From positions 1 to 41,444 of the forward strand of contig CATJWI010000105.1 in the NCBI GenBank assembly GCA_949744075.1: a stretch of DNA of 41,444 bases, written 5' to 3'. The notes under the pieces were generated by a model, which was given only the letters and a program-made list of their open reading frames with translations, made no database searches and was not told the origin of the DNA. The stretch is from an uncultured Eubacteriales bacterium (GTDB lineage: Bacteria; Bacillota; Clostridia; Oscillospirales; Oscillospiraceae). The position numbers and the translations under genes are program-made. Below are positions 7,727 to 16,819 of this stretch, one piece after another. Every line of letters starts with the position of its first letter. The stretch's first letter is position 1.

Positions 7727-8777
7727 GATCAAGCTGCGGCCCGGCTTCGCGGCGGCTATGCTGTTCCCCTTTGTGTTCGGCGCGGTGCTGATGCTCCTCC
7801 TGGGCTACGACCCGGTGGAGGCGTACCGGGAGCTGTTCAAGGGGGCCTTTGTGGGCAACTTCAACCTGGGCACAACCCTGGAAAAGTTCTGTCCCATCTT
7901 TTTGACGGCCCTGGCCTACTGCGTTACCAGCAAGGTGAAGTATTTCAATATGGGGGTGGAGGGCTGCTTCTACCTGGGGGCCCTGTTCTCGGCGGGAGCG
8001 GGCTTTTTGATCCAGGGCCTGCCCTGGTACATCCACATCCCCATCTGCTTTTTGTGCGGTACCTTGGTGGGGGCCGTCTGGGCCGCCATTCCGGGGGCCC
8101 TGCGGGCCTACCTTAATGTCAATGAGCTGTGTGCGGCCCTGCTGATGAACTATGTGGCCATCCACTTCGCCAACTTCATGATCGCCGGGCCCTGGTCGGC
8201 CAAAGGGGCCTCCTCCCAGACGGCGCCCATTGAGAAGTCGGCGGAGCTGTTGCGGATCATGAAGCCCAGCCGGGCCAATGTGGGGCTGTTCATGGCCCTC
8301 TTCCTCTACGCCGCCATCTTCTGGATGTTCCGGCGGACCAAGCTGGGCTATCGGCTCAACGCCACAGGCACCAACTCCTATTTTACCGACTATGTGGGGG
8401 TGGACGCCAAGCGGATGGTGCTGCTGGCCACCATCCTCAGCGGGGCCATCGGGGGCTTCGCCGGGTCCATCCAGACCATGGGTGTGTACGGCACCATCAT
8501 CGACGGCTTCTCCAACAACACGGCCTTCGACGGGATGCTGGCCTCCCTCATTGCCAACAACAGCTTTGCCCAGCTGCCCATCTACTCCTTCCTCATCGCG
8601 GCGCTGAAATCGGGCGCCTTGGGCATGGAGCGGTTCACGGGAGTGCCCAAGGCCCTCATCGACACCCTCATCCCCATCCTGATCCTGCTGCTGAATATGG
8701 AAGGACTGTTTGATTTCAAGCACTTGCGAAAGAGACGGAAAAAGAAAATAGCTGAGATAGGAAAGGAGGGGGCATGA
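7716..8777 (+). CDS. BMP-type ABC importer permease 1
   Basis: Polytopic inner-membrane permease of the BPD_transp_2 (RbsC/NupP) family, 353 residues. Hydrophobic segments alternate with short loops, starting with FAAAMLFPFVFGAVLMLLLGY. The family landmark VKYFNMGVEGCFYLGALFSAGAGF (about residues 72-95) and the cytoplasmic coupling-loop region around KLGYRLNATGTNSYFTDYVGVDAKR are present. The C-terminus is a basic tail, LRKRRKKK. It overlaps the ATPase upstream by 11 bp and the second permease by 4 bp (ATGA). The two permeases are presumed to form a heterodimeric channel for the ligand of the lipoprotein; nothing in this subunit alone reveals the substrate. Confidence 0.9.
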   Translation: MKGKIKLRPGFAAAMLFPFVFGAVLMLLLGYDPVEAYRELFKGAFVGNFNLGTTLEKFCPIFLTALAYCVTSKVKYFNMGVEGCFYLGALFSAGAGFLIQGLPWYIHIPICFLCGTLVGAVWAAIPGALRAYLNVNELCAALLMNYVAIHFANFMIAGPWSAKGASSQTAPIEKSAELLRIMKPSRANVGLFMALFLYAAIFWMFRRTKLGYRLNATGTNSYFTDYVGVDAKRMVLLATILSGAIGGFAGSIQTMGVYGTIIDGFSNNTAFDGMLASLIANNSFAQLPIYSFLIAALKSGALGMERFTGVPKALIDTLIPILILLLNMEGLFDFKHLRKRRKKKIAEIGKEGA

Positions 8778-9733
8778 TGCAGCTTTCTGATGTGTTGTCC
8801 TATACCCTGGTCCACGCCACCCTTCGCTCCACTGCCCCCATCCTGCTGGCCACCATCGCGGCGGTCATCAGTAAGCAGGCCAATATCATCAACATGGGCA
8901 TTGAGGGAATCATGCTCTTCGGCGCCTACACCGGCTACGTGGTGGGCTATTTCACCCGGAGCTGGGTGGCGGGGGTGCTGGCCAGCGTGGCGGTGGGCAC
9001 CCTCTTGGGGATGCTGGTGGGCTGCGCCCACCTGAAGTTCAAGGCCCACATTCTGGTGGTGGGCTTTGCGGTGAATATGCTGGCCCTGGCCATGACCCGG
9101 TTCATGCTCCAGCAGATCTTCGGGGTGTCGGGGGCCCTGGTGCTGCCAGACCCGGTGTCCCTGCCCACCATCCACATTGCGGCCCTGGAGTCCAGTCCGG
9201 TGCTGTCCAGCCTCTTCAGCGACTACTGCTTCATGGAGCCTATAGCTATCCTGCTGGTGATCGCCCTGTGGCTGGTGCTCTACAAGACCTCGGTGGGGCT
9301 CCACCTGCGCAGCGTGGGGCTCAACGAGCCCTCGGCCATGACGGCGGGCATCGACATCGGCCGGAACAAGTTCATGGCTATCACCCTGTCAGGGCTCTTC
9401 GCGGGGCTGGCGGGGGCCTACCTGTCCATGGGCTATTCCACCATGTTCGTGGAGAACATGACCAACGGCCGGGGGTATATGGCCCTGGCGGCCATGAACT
9501 TTGGCAGCGGCAACCCCCTCTTTGCCATGGGCGGGGCGCTGATCTTCGGCTTTATGGACTCCATCGGGGCCCGGCTCCAGTCCTTCGGGTTCCCCTCCCA
9601 GTTCGTGCTGATGATCCCCTATGTGACAACGGTAGTGGTACTGACCATCGCCATGGTCAGCGCCCGGAGAAAGGAGAAAGCAATGATCTTGAAGCAGTAC
9701 CGGGACGGGGAAAAGACCGTCCAGACGTCATGA
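8774..9733 (+). CDS. BMP-type ABC importer permease 2
   Basis: Second permease of the importer, 319 residues, BPD_transp_2 family. It is recognisable by ANIINMGIEGIMLFGAYTGYV near the N-terminus, the coupling segment VGLHLRSVGLNEPSAMTAGIDIGRNKFMA and GRGYMALAAMNFGSGNP near the C-terminus, matching NupQ/YufQ-type proteins. About nine to ten membrane segments are apparent. It pairs with the 353-residue permease. Its ATG overlaps the previous stop and its own stop overlaps the first oxidoreductase ATG (ATGA), so import and catabolic genes form one coupled message. That coupling is the strongest evidence that the imported compound is the substrate of the downstream enzymes. Confidence 0.9.
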   Translation: MMQLSDVLSYTLVHATLRSTAPILLATIAAVISKQANIINMGIEGIMLFGAYTGYVVGYFTRSWVAGVLASVAVGTLLGMLVGCAHLKFKAHILVVGFAVNMLALAMTRFMLQQIFGVSGALVLPDPVSLPTIHIAALESSPVLSSLFSDYCFMEPIAILLVIALWLVLYKTSVGLHLRSVGLNEPSAMTAGIDIGRNKFMAITLSGLFAGLAGAYLSMGYSTMFVENMTNGRGYMALAAMNFGSGNPLFAMGGALIFGFMDSIGARLQSFGFPSQFVLMIPYVTTVVVLTIAMVSARRKEKAMILKQYRDGEKTVQTS

Positions 9734-10818
9734 GCGGCGCCGGAGAGGTACGGGTGGGGATCATCGGCTGTGGCGGTATCGCCCAGGCCAAGCACATCCC
9801 AAACCTGAAGAAGAAGGAGGGGGCGGTGATCGCAGCCCTGTCCGACGTGCGGGGGAAAGAGTACCTGGAGCGGGTGTGCGGAGAGCTGGGGGTCACCGGG
9901 GCCAAACTGTGCACCGACTACTGGGAGCTATTGGCCGACCCCACCATTGAGGTGGTCCACATCTGCACCCCCAACGCCTCCCACGCCCAGCTCACCATTG
10001 AGGCCCTGGAGGCGGGGAAGCACGTGATGTGCGAAAAGCCCATGGCCACTGATTTGGAAGAGGCCAAGGCCATGGTAGAGGCCCAGCGGCGCAGCGGGAA
10101 AAAGCTGACCATCTGCGCCAACAACCGCTTCACCCCCGCCATGTGGTACCTGAAGGGCCGGTGCGCCCGGGGGGAGCTGGGAGAGATCTACTTTGCCAAG
10201 GCCCACTGCGTCCGGCGCAGGGGGGTGCCCACCTGGGGAGAGTTCCTGGACAGGGAAAAGCAGGGGGGCGGTCCGGTGCTGGATCTGGGCACCCACGCGG
10301 TGGACCTGGCCCTCTGGATGATGGACAACTACAAGCCCAAGAAGGTGACGGGCAAGACTTTCTATAAGCTGGGGGCTCAGGGGAGTCCCGCCAACCCCTA
10401 CGGGGATTGGGACCCGGCGCGGTTCACCGTGGAGGACAGCGGCTTTGCCATGATCGAGATGGAGAACGGGGCGGTGATCTGGCTGGAGACCAGTTGGGCC
10501 CTGAACACCCGGGATGAGCGGCCGGTGAGCGTCACCCTGTGCGGGACCCAGGCGGGGGCCGACGTGACCGAGGGCCTCACCATCAACACCGAGCGGGACG
10601 GGCGGCTGGTGGACGAGAAGATCGTCCTGGAGCCCCGGACCATCCCCTTCTACGAGCCCGAGCAGGTCTACGGGCCTCAGCTGGAGATCTCCCAGTGGAT
10701 CGACGCGGTGCGGGAGGACAAGGACCCGGTGGTGCGGCCGGAGCAGATGTACACTGTCCAGCGGGTCATCCGGGCGGTCTACGAGTCCAGTGAGGCAGGA
10801 GAGAGCATTTCCATATAA
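9730..10818 (+). CDS. Gfo/Idh/MocA-family oxidoreductase 1
   Basis: NAD(P)-dependent sugar or cyclitol dehydrogenase-like enzyme, 362 residues. The N-terminal Rossmann fold has VRVGIIGCGGIAQAKHIPNL; HICTPNASH and the catalytic-site motif CEKPMATD (Lys of EKP) follow. The C-terminal domain contains the RRRGVPTWGEF and DLGTHAVDLALWMM segments, where Asp and His normally act on the substrate hydroxyl. The ORF track starts at 9268 inside the permease; I choose ATG 9730 because the Rossmann fold begins about ten residues later and the ATG overlaps the permease stop. Three more family members follow, suggesting several oxidation/reduction steps, possibly of a keto-sugar intermediate. The exact substrate cannot be determined. 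Confidence 0.9.
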   Translation: MSGAGEVRVGIIGCGGIAQAKHIPNLKKKEGAVIAALSDVRGKEYLERVCGELGVTGAKLCTDYWELLADPTIEVVHICTPNASHAQLTIEALEAGKHVMCEKPMATDLEEAKAMVEAQRRSGKKLTICANNRFTPAMWYLKGRCARGELGEIYFAKAHCVRRRGVPTWGEFLDREKQGGGPVLDLGTHAVDLALWMMDNYKPKKVTGKTFYKLGAQGSPANPYGDWDPARFTVEDSGFAMIEMENGAVIWLETSWALNTRDERPVSVTLCGTQAGADVTEGLTINTERDGRLVDEKIVLEPRTIPFYEPEQVYGPQLEISQWIDAVREDKDPVVRPEQMYTVQRVIRAVYESSEAGESISI

Positions 10819-10836
10819 AACGGGGAGGGACGGGCG

Positions 10837-11658
10837 TTGAAGATCGGGATACTGGGAGCGGGCCCCTTGGCCCGGAGCTGTATGGAGGCCGTCAAGGTCC
10901 ATCCGGGCTGGGAGATGGCGGAGCGGGACGAAAGACCGGACTGGATGGTCCTGTGCGGACCGGAGGAGCTGACGGCGGCGGAGCTGTCCCAGTTGGCCCG
11001 GGAGGCAGGGGGTGTGCTCTGCGTCTCCACCGCCGCCTGGGGGGAGGAGAGCGGGGCCGTCCTGGGGGAGCTCATGGCCCAGAAGCGGGCCCGGGCCCTT
11101 CGCCCCGAGTGCTTCCGGGAGCATGTGGCCGGGGTGCGCAACGCCCTGGAGAGCCAGTGGCTGGGGACGGTGGGCGCCGCCCACCTGACCCGCAGGCGGC
11201 CCTTGGCCCTGGTGGGGGGCTGCCGGGATGCCCTGAGCCAGTGCGGGATGGAGGAGGCCTCAGTGCTCCTGTCCCTGCTGGGGAGGCCGGAGCGGCTATT
11301 CTGCGTGGTGGCCGACCTGGGGGAGGGGGAGCAGGTCTCCCTCACCCTGCAGATGCCCAACGGGGCGGTGGCCAATATCCAGGGCATCCAGAGAGTGGGG
11401 GAGGAGGCCGGCTTCCAGTATGAATACGCCGGCCAGTTTGGCCTGGCGGACTATGACAGCCGCCAGGGGGCCCTGCGCCTCAGCCGCAGAGGCACCCTGC
11501 TGGAGGAGTGGCCCGTGGAGGCCAGCGCCAAGGCCCTGGAGGAGGCGCTGACCTGCTCAGGGGACAACGGGTTGGAGGCGCTGGTGCATCTCCAGCTGTG
11601 CGCCCGGCGCTCTGCCGGGGAGCGGCGGGTGGTGGAATGGAAGGAGGGAGCGCTGTGA
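10837..11658 (+). CDS. Degenerate Gfo/Idh/MocA-like protein
   Basis: 273 residues, shorter than the ~330-390 usual for the family. It starts MKIGILGAGPLARSC, a Rossmann-like glycine motif, and later has QMPNGAVANIQGIQRVGEEAGFQYEYAGQFGLADYDS, which resembles the C-terminal beta-sheet domain of Gfo/Idh/MocA proteins. The EKP motif present in its three neighbours is missing, and the first half is compressed (WMVLCGPEEL...GGVLCVSTAAWGEE), so it is probably not a normal dehydrogenase. It could be a partner subunit or a cofactor-binding regulator. The start is TTG 10837 with GGGGAGGGA upstream; the stop overlaps the next GTG start by 4 bp. It is intact, without frameshifts, which argues that it is maintained. 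Confidence 0.62.
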   Translation: MKIGILGAGPLARSCMEAVKVHPGWEMAERDERPDWMVLCGPEELTAAELSQLAREAGGVLCVSTAAWGEESGAVLGELMAQKRARALRPECFREHVAGVRNALESQWLGTVGAAHLTRRRPLALVGGCRDALSQCGMEEASVLLSLLGRPERLFCVVADLGEGEQVSLTLQMPNGAVANIQGIQRVGEEAGFQYEYAGQFGLADYDSRQGALRLSRRGTLLEEWPVEASAKALEEALTCSGDNGLEALVHLQLCARRSAGERRVVEWKEGAL

Positions 11659-12641
11659 AACAGATCCGAGTGGGGATGGCGGGCCTGGCCCACATCCACG
11701 GTGAGGGCTACCTCCAATTTCTGCGCCAGGACCCCCGGGTCCAGCTCACGGGCATCTGGGACGAGCGCCCAGAGCGGGCGGAGGGGACGGCAAAAAAATT
11801 TGGCATGCAGCTGTGCAAGACCCTGAAGGAGCTGACGGACCAGGGCCTGGACCTGCTGCTGGTGTGTGCCGAGAACACCAAGCACCTGACCCCGGTGCTG
11901 GCCGGGGCCCAGGCGGGGACGGCGGTGCTGTGCGAAAAGCCCATCGGCACCGACCTAAGGGAGATCGACGAGATGATCCGGGTCTGTGAGGAGAAGGGCG
12001 TGAAGCTTATGACTGCCTTCCCTAACCGCTATGCCCCCGACATTCTCCGGGCCAAGGAGCTGCTGGAGCGGGGGGGGATCGGGGAATTGCGGGCGGTGAA
12101 GGCCACTAACAAAGGGAAGATGCCTGGGGGCTTTTTCGTGGAGCCAGAGCTGTCCGGAGGCGGGTCGCTGATGGACCACGTGGTCCACGTGGCCGACCTG
12201 ATGAACTGGTTCATGGGCCAGGCCCCCCAGTGGGTGTGCGCCTTCGGGGGCACGGTGCTCCACCCCGAGCTGGTGGTGGACGACGTGTCCATGGTCCACT
12301 TCGGCTACGCCAACGGGGTGACGGTGACCCTGGATTCCAGCTGGTCCCGGAACGAGAAGTTTCCCAGCGACCGGAACCTGACCCTGGAGCTCATGGGCAC
12401 CCAGGGGACCCTCTGGGTGGACATCGTCACCGACCACAGCCGGGTCCTCTCCGACCGGGCGGACCGGGAGCTCTACCTGGACTTCGGCCCCAACAAGGTC
12501 AAGCGGATGCTGGAGGACGCGGTGAACTGCGTTTGTGAGGACCGGCCCTTCCCGGTGACGGGGGAGGACGGCAAGCGGGCGTCCATGGTGGCGCTGGCGG
12601 CCATCGCCTCGGCCAGAGAGGGACAGCCGGTGATTTTGTAG
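11655..12641 (+). CDS. Gfo/Idh/MocA-family oxidoreductase 2
   Basis: 328 residues from GTG 11655, which overlaps the previous stop (GTGA). The ORF-track start at 11508 lies inside the upstream gene. It has the N-terminal Rossmann segment IRVGMAGLAHIHGEGYLQFL, LLLVCAENTKH, the motif CEKPIGTDLREI and a C-terminal substrate domain with GGGSLMDHVVHVADLMNWFM, whose Asp/His residues fit the family active site. A predicted NAD(P)-dependent dehydrogenase or redox glycosidase-type enzyme acting on the imported compound; substrate unknown. The glycine-rich loop is not the canonical GxGxxG (GLAHIHG), a deviation also seen in other GFO-like proteins with His in that loop. A Shine-Dalgarno AAGGAGGGAG lies directly upstream. 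Confidence 0.86.
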   Translation: MKQIRVGMAGLAHIHGEGYLQFLRQDPRVQLTGIWDERPERAEGTAKKFGMQLCKTLKELTDQGLDLLLVCAENTKHLTPVLAGAQAGTAVLCEKPIGTDLREIDEMIRVCEEKGVKLMTAFPNRYAPDILRAKELLERGGIGELRAVKATNKGKMPGGFFVEPELSGGGSLMDHVVHVADLMNWFMGQAPQWVCAFGGTVLHPELVVDDVSMVHFGYANGVTVTLDSSWSRNEKFPSDRNLTLELMGTQGTLWVDIVTDHSRVLSDRADRELYLDFGPNKVKRMLEDAVNCVCEDRPFPVTGEDGKRASMVALAAIASAREGQPVIL

Positions 12642-12657
12642 AAGAGAGGAAGACAAG

Positions 12658-13734
12658 ATGAGACGATTGGATTCCCATGTACACATCTCCCTCAACGCCG
12701 AGTCCTCCACCCTGGCGGACGGGGAGCTGCTGTGCCGGCTGCTGGATGAGGTGGAGCAGCTCAATATTCTGAATATCGTGCTGGAGAAGCCGGAGAACCT
12801 GCCCCGGAACGCCATCTCCCTGCTGCTGAAGCTGCGCTTTCCCGGGCGGGTCTACAGCTTTGGGGGCATCGTGATGCCCCGGGGCCGGGGCCGGGAGGAG
12901 GACTATGTCCGGCAGGTGGAGCTGCTGGGCCGGGCGGGCTTTGACGGGGTGAAGCTCTTCGGCAAGCCCAGCGTCCGGGCCAGCCGCCCCATCCCCTTCG
13001 ACGACCCGGTGTACGACGGGATGTACGGCACCCTTCAAAATAGCGGCACGCCAGTGAATTTCCACATCGGAGACCCACCGGAGTTCTGGGACCGGGACAG
13101 GGTCCCGGCCTTTGCCTGGAAAAATGGCTGGTATTACGGGGAGGGGGAGTACCCCTCCATGGAGACCCTTTTGGGGGAGATCGTCCACGTGCTGGAGAAG
13201 TTCCCCCGGCTGAAGCTGCTCGTCCCCCACATGATGTTCCTCTCCCAGGACCTGGAGCGGCTGAGGGGACTGCTGGAGCGCTTTCCCACCCTGCTGACGG
13301 ATATCACCCCGGGGCGGGAGCTCTACTTCCAGCTGTCTGAGAACCGGGAGAAGGCCCGGGCATTTTTCCTGCGCTACCACGGGCGTATCCTCTTCGGCAC
13401 GGACAACGCGGTATGCGTCCAGCGGAAGGACAGCCTGGAGCAGTGCCGGGAGACCCTGAGCGCGGTGGAGCGCTTTCTGGAGACAGAAGACCGCTTCCAA
13501 GCCTGGGGCGGAGAGCTGGCGGGCCTAGGTCTTCCGGGGGAGGTCCTGGGGGACCTTTATGGGGACAACTTCCGCCGCTGGGTGGGAGAAGAGCCCGCCC
13601 GGCCCCAGGGGGGCAGCGCGATGGAATACTGTGGGTGGCTGCGGGAGTTGGCGGCCCGGCAGGGCTGCGCCCCGGCGGAGCGGGAACTGACGCTGGTGAT
13701 GGAAAAGATGGCTGAATTGGCAGGAACGGAGTGA
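12658..13734 (+). CDS. Amidohydrolase-2 family metal-dependent hydrolase
   Basis: 358 residues, TIM-barrel amidohydrolase of the ACMSD/amidohydrolase-2 type. Visible metal or catalytic ligands are His7 and His9 (DSHVHIS), His136 (VNFHIGD), His191 (VPHMMF) and Asp249 (LFGTDNA), in the expected order along the barrel. Family members hydrolyse lactones or amides or decarboxylate aromatic acids. Next to dehydrogenases that oxidise sugars, a lactonase or an enzyme releasing an aglycone would make sense, but that is inference. ATG 12658 has GAGAGGAAG 8 bp upstream; the stop overlaps the GTG of the ROK gene. No signal peptide, so cytoplasmic. Confidence 0.82.
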   Translation: MRRLDSHVHISLNAESSTLADGELLCRLLDEVEQLNILNIVLEKPENLPRNAISLLLKLRFPGRVYSFGGIVMPRGRGREEDYVRQVELLGRAGFDGVKLFGKPSVRASRPIPFDDPVYDGMYGTLQNSGTPVNFHIGDPPEFWDRDRVPAFAWKNGWYYGEGEYPSMETLLGEIVHVLEKFPRLKLLVPHMMFLSQDLERLRGLLERFPTLLTDITPGRELYFQLSENREKARAFFLRYHGRILFGTDNAVCVQRKDSLEQCRETLSAVERFLETEDRFQAWGGELAGLGLPGEVLGDLYGDNFRRWVGEEPARPQGGSAMEYCGWLRELAARQGCAPAERELTLVMEKMAELAGTE

Positions 13735-14651
13735 GTGGGATGAAGGAATATCTGGCCTTTGACGTGGGGGGCAGCTACATCAAATACGGGGTGGTACAGG
13801 GGGACGGGACCATCCTGTTCCGAAAGAAGAGCCGGACCAACAGCCACCTGGGGAGCGAATATCTGGTGGGGGAGCTGTGCCGCATCGCTGACGAGACCAT
13901 GGAGGGTTTTGCCCTCAGCGGTATCGCTGTCTCCACCACCGGAGTGGTGGACGTGGAGCGGGGGAGCATCCAGACAGAGATCTGCAGCTGGATCAACGGC
14001 TACAACGGCACCCAGCTGCGGGAGCTGCTCCAAAAGCGCACCGGGCTGGCCGTGGAGATGGAGAACGACGTGAACTGCATGGCCCTGGGGGAGCAGTGGC
14101 TGGGGGCGGCCAAGGGCTACCGGAACGTGGTGTGCATGGCCATCGGAACGGGGATCGGCGGGGCGCTGCTGGTGGACGGAGAGCTCTACCGGGGCAGCCG
14201 GAACATGGCCATGGAGGTGGGGCGCATGCCCGTGGGCCGCAGCCACCTGGAGGACCTGGCCTCTGTCCGGGCTCTGATATATGAGTACGCCAAGCTGGCC
14301 AACATCCCCTCCCAGGACGTGGACGGCCTCCTGGTGGCCCAGAGGGAGCGGGAGGGTGACCGGTACGCCGCAGAGGCCTTTGAGCAGATGTGCTATTATC
14401 TGGCCCAGGGGATCGCCATGCTGACCTGCGCCCTCACCCCCGATGTGCTGATCCTGGGCGGGGCCATCACCAGCGACCGGGAGCTGCTGGATGGGCGGCT
14501 GCGGAGATATTTGAAGGAGATGCTGGATCGGGCCCTTTGGGAGAGCCTGGACATCCAATATGCCAAGCTGGGCAAGGACGTGAACCTGGTGGGGGCGGTA
14601 CGCCACCACCAGCTCATGAGCCGCCGCAGGCGGGAGCAGGCCGTAGGCTGA
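13731..14651 (+). CDS. ROK-family sugar kinase (zinc motif absent)
   Basis: About 306 residues. The phosphate-1 loop LAFDVGGSYIKYGVV, the phosphate-2 region AVSTTGVVDVE, the catalytic Asp region MENDVNCMALGEQ and AIGTGIGGALLVDGELYRGS identify a ROK kinase, normally phosphorylating glucose, mannose, allose or N-acetylhexosamines. The usual ROK zinc site is missing: where GExGH...CxCGxxGCxE is expected, the sequence reads MEVGRMPVGRSHLEDLAS. Zinc-less ROK kinases exist, so activity is still likely. GTG 13731 overlaps the previous stop; ATG 13740 is an alternative. In context it probably phosphorylates a monosaccharide released by the oxidoreductases or amidohydrolase. Confidence 0.85.
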   Translation: MSGMKEYLAFDVGGSYIKYGVVQGDGTILFRKKSRTNSHLGSEYLVGELCRIADETMEGFALSGIAVSTTGVVDVERGSIQTEICSWINGYNGTQLRELLQKRTGLAVEMENDVNCMALGEQWLGAAKGYRNVVCMAIGTGIGGALLVDGELYRGSRNMAMEVGRMPVGRSHLEDLASVRALIYEYAKLANIPSQDVDGLLVAQREREGDRYAAEAFEQMCYYLAQGIAMLTCALTPDVLILGGAITSDRELLDGRLRRYLKEMLDRALWESLDIQYAKLGKDVNLVGAVRHHQLMSRRRREQAVG

Positions 14652-14697
14652 GCGCAGATGGAGAAATAAAATATATCAGACAGGAGAGATGAACGGC

Positions 14698-15921
14698 ATG
14701 GAACAAAAAAAGCGCATCCGGCTGGGATGCATTGGTGGCGGCATGATCATGAACGTGGCCCATGTGCCCGCCTATGTGGAGCTGCGGGAAGAAATGATCG
14801 TGACCGGGATATACTGTCCCCAGAAGGAGACGGCGGAGGAGACACGGGAAAATTATCTCTCCCAGATGGCCCGAGCCGGGGCGGAGGTGGATTGGGAGGT
14901 GCGGGTGTGCGCCAGCTTTGAGGAGCTTTTGGAGCGGGTGGACGCCATCGATATCGGCACCCCCACCCGCTGGCACGCCTGGTATGCCGAGCGGGCCCTG
15001 GCGGCCGGGGTCCACGCCATGTCGGAGAAGCCCATCGCCCGCAACTATTGGGAGGCAAAGCACCTGGAGGAGGCGGCCCAGACCTCCGGGGCTATCTACC
15101 AGCTCAACGACGACAACGTCTTTCTGCCCCGGTACCAGCACATCAAGAACGTGCTGGCCTCAGGGGCCATCGGGGAGGTCACCCAGCTGCTGCTGACCCG
15201 TGGAAGTCCCTCCTCGGACCGGAACGACTGGTTTTTCGACCCAGTGTCCGGCGGCGGGGCCATTTTGGACTACGGCTCCCATGCGGTAATGGGGGCCTGG
15301 TTTCTGCTGGGCTTTGACAAGCGGCCCCGGCGGGTCCGGGCCATCGACATCCGGGTGAAGGACCGGACCCGGTTCATCCGGGGGCGGCTGCGGGACATCG
15401 AGACGGACGATGACGCCCATTTCAAGGTTTTCTTTGAGGACCCCGGGAACGGAGACATGATCCCGGCAGTGCTAGAGGCCACTTGGTCCTGGCCCGACTT
15501 TGGAGAAAATTCCAGCGATACCCACGGCCACATCCGGGTGGACGGTACCGAGGGCTGGCTTACCAGCCAGTTTGACGAGAACGACCAGGAGTACTTGGTG
15601 GTCCACCGCTTCGCGGCGGGGGAGAGAAGGATCCCCATCCAAAGCTACCGCTCGGAGACCCTGTCCTTCCGGGATGAGATCTGGAACTTTATCCGCAGCA
15701 TCCAGCAGGGCGAGCAGTCCATGATCGACGCCCGGGTGGGCACGGTAACCGCCCAGATCATCACCGGGGCCCAGATATCCCAGCTCCAGGGCCGCAGGAT
15801 GGTGGAGCTGGAGGAGGTAGGCCCCTATTGTCAGGGCTTTGACGACGGCTCCGGGGACCTATTGAAAATGGGAGACAGTATTGCGCTGGAACTGACCCGC
15901 CCCTACCGCCTGGAGGGGTGA
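14698..15921 (+). CDS. Gfo/Idh/MocA-family oxidoreductase 3
   Basis: 407 residues from ATG 14698. The ORF-track ATG 14689 is only 2 bp from the AGGAG Shine-Dalgarno, so the inner ATG, about 11 bp away, fits better. The Rossmann region IRLGCIGGGMIMNVAHVPAYVEL is followed by IDIGTPTRWHAWYAERAL, the motif SEKPIARNYWEAKH and the active-site segment GGGAILDYGSHAVMGAWFLLG. The C-terminal domain is longer than in the other two, with WSWPDFGENSSDTHGHIRVDGTEGW. A predicted NAD(P)-dependent enzyme of the same pathway. The gap of 46 bp before it is the largest inside the catabolic part and has no terminator. Three complete family members of different length suggest successive steps rather than redundancy. 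Confidence 0.88.
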   Translation: MEQKKRIRLGCIGGGMIMNVAHVPAYVELREEMIVTGIYCPQKETAEETRENYLSQMARAGAEVDWEVRVCASFEELLERVDAIDIGTPTRWHAWYAERALAAGVHAMSEKPIARNYWEAKHLEEAAQTSGAIYQLNDDNVFLPRYQHIKNVLASGAIGEVTQLLLTRGSPSSDRNDWFFDPVSGGGAILDYGSHAVMGAWFLLGFDKRPRRVRAIDIRVKDRTRFIRGRLRDIETDDDAHFKVFFEDPGNGDMIPAVLEATWSWPDFGENSSDTHGHIRVDGTEGWLTSQFDENDQEYLVVHRFAAGERRIPIQSYRSETLSFRDEIWNFIRSIQQGEQSMIDARVGTVTAQIITGAQISQLQGRRMVELEEVGPYCQGFDDGSGDLLKMGDSIALELTRPYRLEG

Positions 15922-15949
15922 TGGAGCCGGCAGGGAGGACACGGGCTTT

Positions 15950-16816
15950 ATGACCAACGGACATGATCAGGACATCCGCCCCACCATATGCCGTATAGAG
16001 CCGGGCGGCGTTCAGGCCGGCAGTTCCGGCGAGGCCCTTATGTTGCTTTTTGGGCTGGAGGGCCGTTGCCAGATCGACCTGGACAGCGGCTGCTACCCCT
16101 GCGGGCATGGGGATGTGGTCCTGCTCCCGCCCAAGACGGTCTACCGCCTGGGGGCGGGAGAGGAACTGGGGAGGGCGGCGGTATGGAGCCTGGCCCCGGA
16201 GCAGCTGGTGCGCGCCCAGCACCGGGGCTGTCAGGCGGCGGAGCAGATCCTGGAGCTGGCGGACCGGGGTATGACTCTGCCGCTGAGCGAAAAGGAGCAG
16301 GAACGGATCAGACTGCTCCTGGACGGCGGAGCGGAGGACCGGCACGGGAGCTATTACCGGATGAACGCCATGGAGCTGGTCCTTATCGAGCTGTGTCGGG
16401 TGATCGAGGGCCGGGAGGACGTTCAGGAGCGGATGAGCCGTAGCGAGACAGAGCGGTCCAGGCTCATCAAGAACGTGATCACCTATGTCAATGAGCATTA
16501 CCGGGAGGAGATCCGACTGGACAGCATTGCCCGGCAGTTTTGGGTGAGCCCCTCCTATCTCAGCAGGCAGTTTAAGAGCAAGGTGGGGGTGAGCATCACC
16601 CAGTTCATCACCGAACGGCGGCTCCAGGCGGCCCAGCGGCTGCTGATGACCAGCGACCTGGACATCGCCGAGATCGCCGACCAATTGGGTTTTAAAAGCG
16701 CCAATTACTTTTATACGGTGTTTAAAAAGAACCAGGGGATATCACCCAGGGAATTCCGAAAGAACAGCCGCATCAGCGATAAGCTGCTGGACCATCATTG
16801 GGAAATGGGGGGATAA
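15950..16816 (+). CDS. AraC-family transcriptional regulator
   Basis: 288 residues. The N-terminal ~95 residues look like a cupin ligand-binding domain (ALMLLFGLEGRCQIDLDSGCYPCGHGDVVLLPPKTVYRL). The C-terminal ~100 residues are a double helix-turn-helix AraC domain: LDSIARQFWVSPSYLSRQFK for the first HTH, then DIAEIADQLGFKSANYFYTVFKKNQGISPREFRK, the family signature. It most likely senses the imported compound or an early metabolite and controls the locus it belongs to; being inside the operon suggests autoregulation. ATG 15950 is preceded by GGGAGG at about 11 bp. No operator could be identified with confidence. The next gene starts 3 bp after the stop. Confidence 0.92.
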   Translation: MTNGHDQDIRPTICRIEPGGVQAGSSGEALMLLFGLEGRCQIDLDSGCYPCGHGDVVLLPPKTVYRLGAGEELGRAAVWSLAPEQLVRAQHRGCQAAEQILELADRGMTLPLSEKEQERIRLLLDGGAEDRHGSYYRMNAMELVLIELCRVIEGREDVQERMSRSETERSRLIKNVITYVNEHYREEIRLDSIARQFWVSPSYLSRQFKSKVGVSITQFITERRLQAAQRLLMTSDLDIAEIADQLGFKSANYFYTVFKKNQGISPREFRKNSRISDKLLDHHWEMGG

Positions 16817-16819
16817 GCA

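Noticed and set aside
9928-11184. 418-residue minus ORF opposite the first oxidoreductases
   Set aside because: Antisense to two coupled genes; composition typical of shadows in GC-rich DNA.
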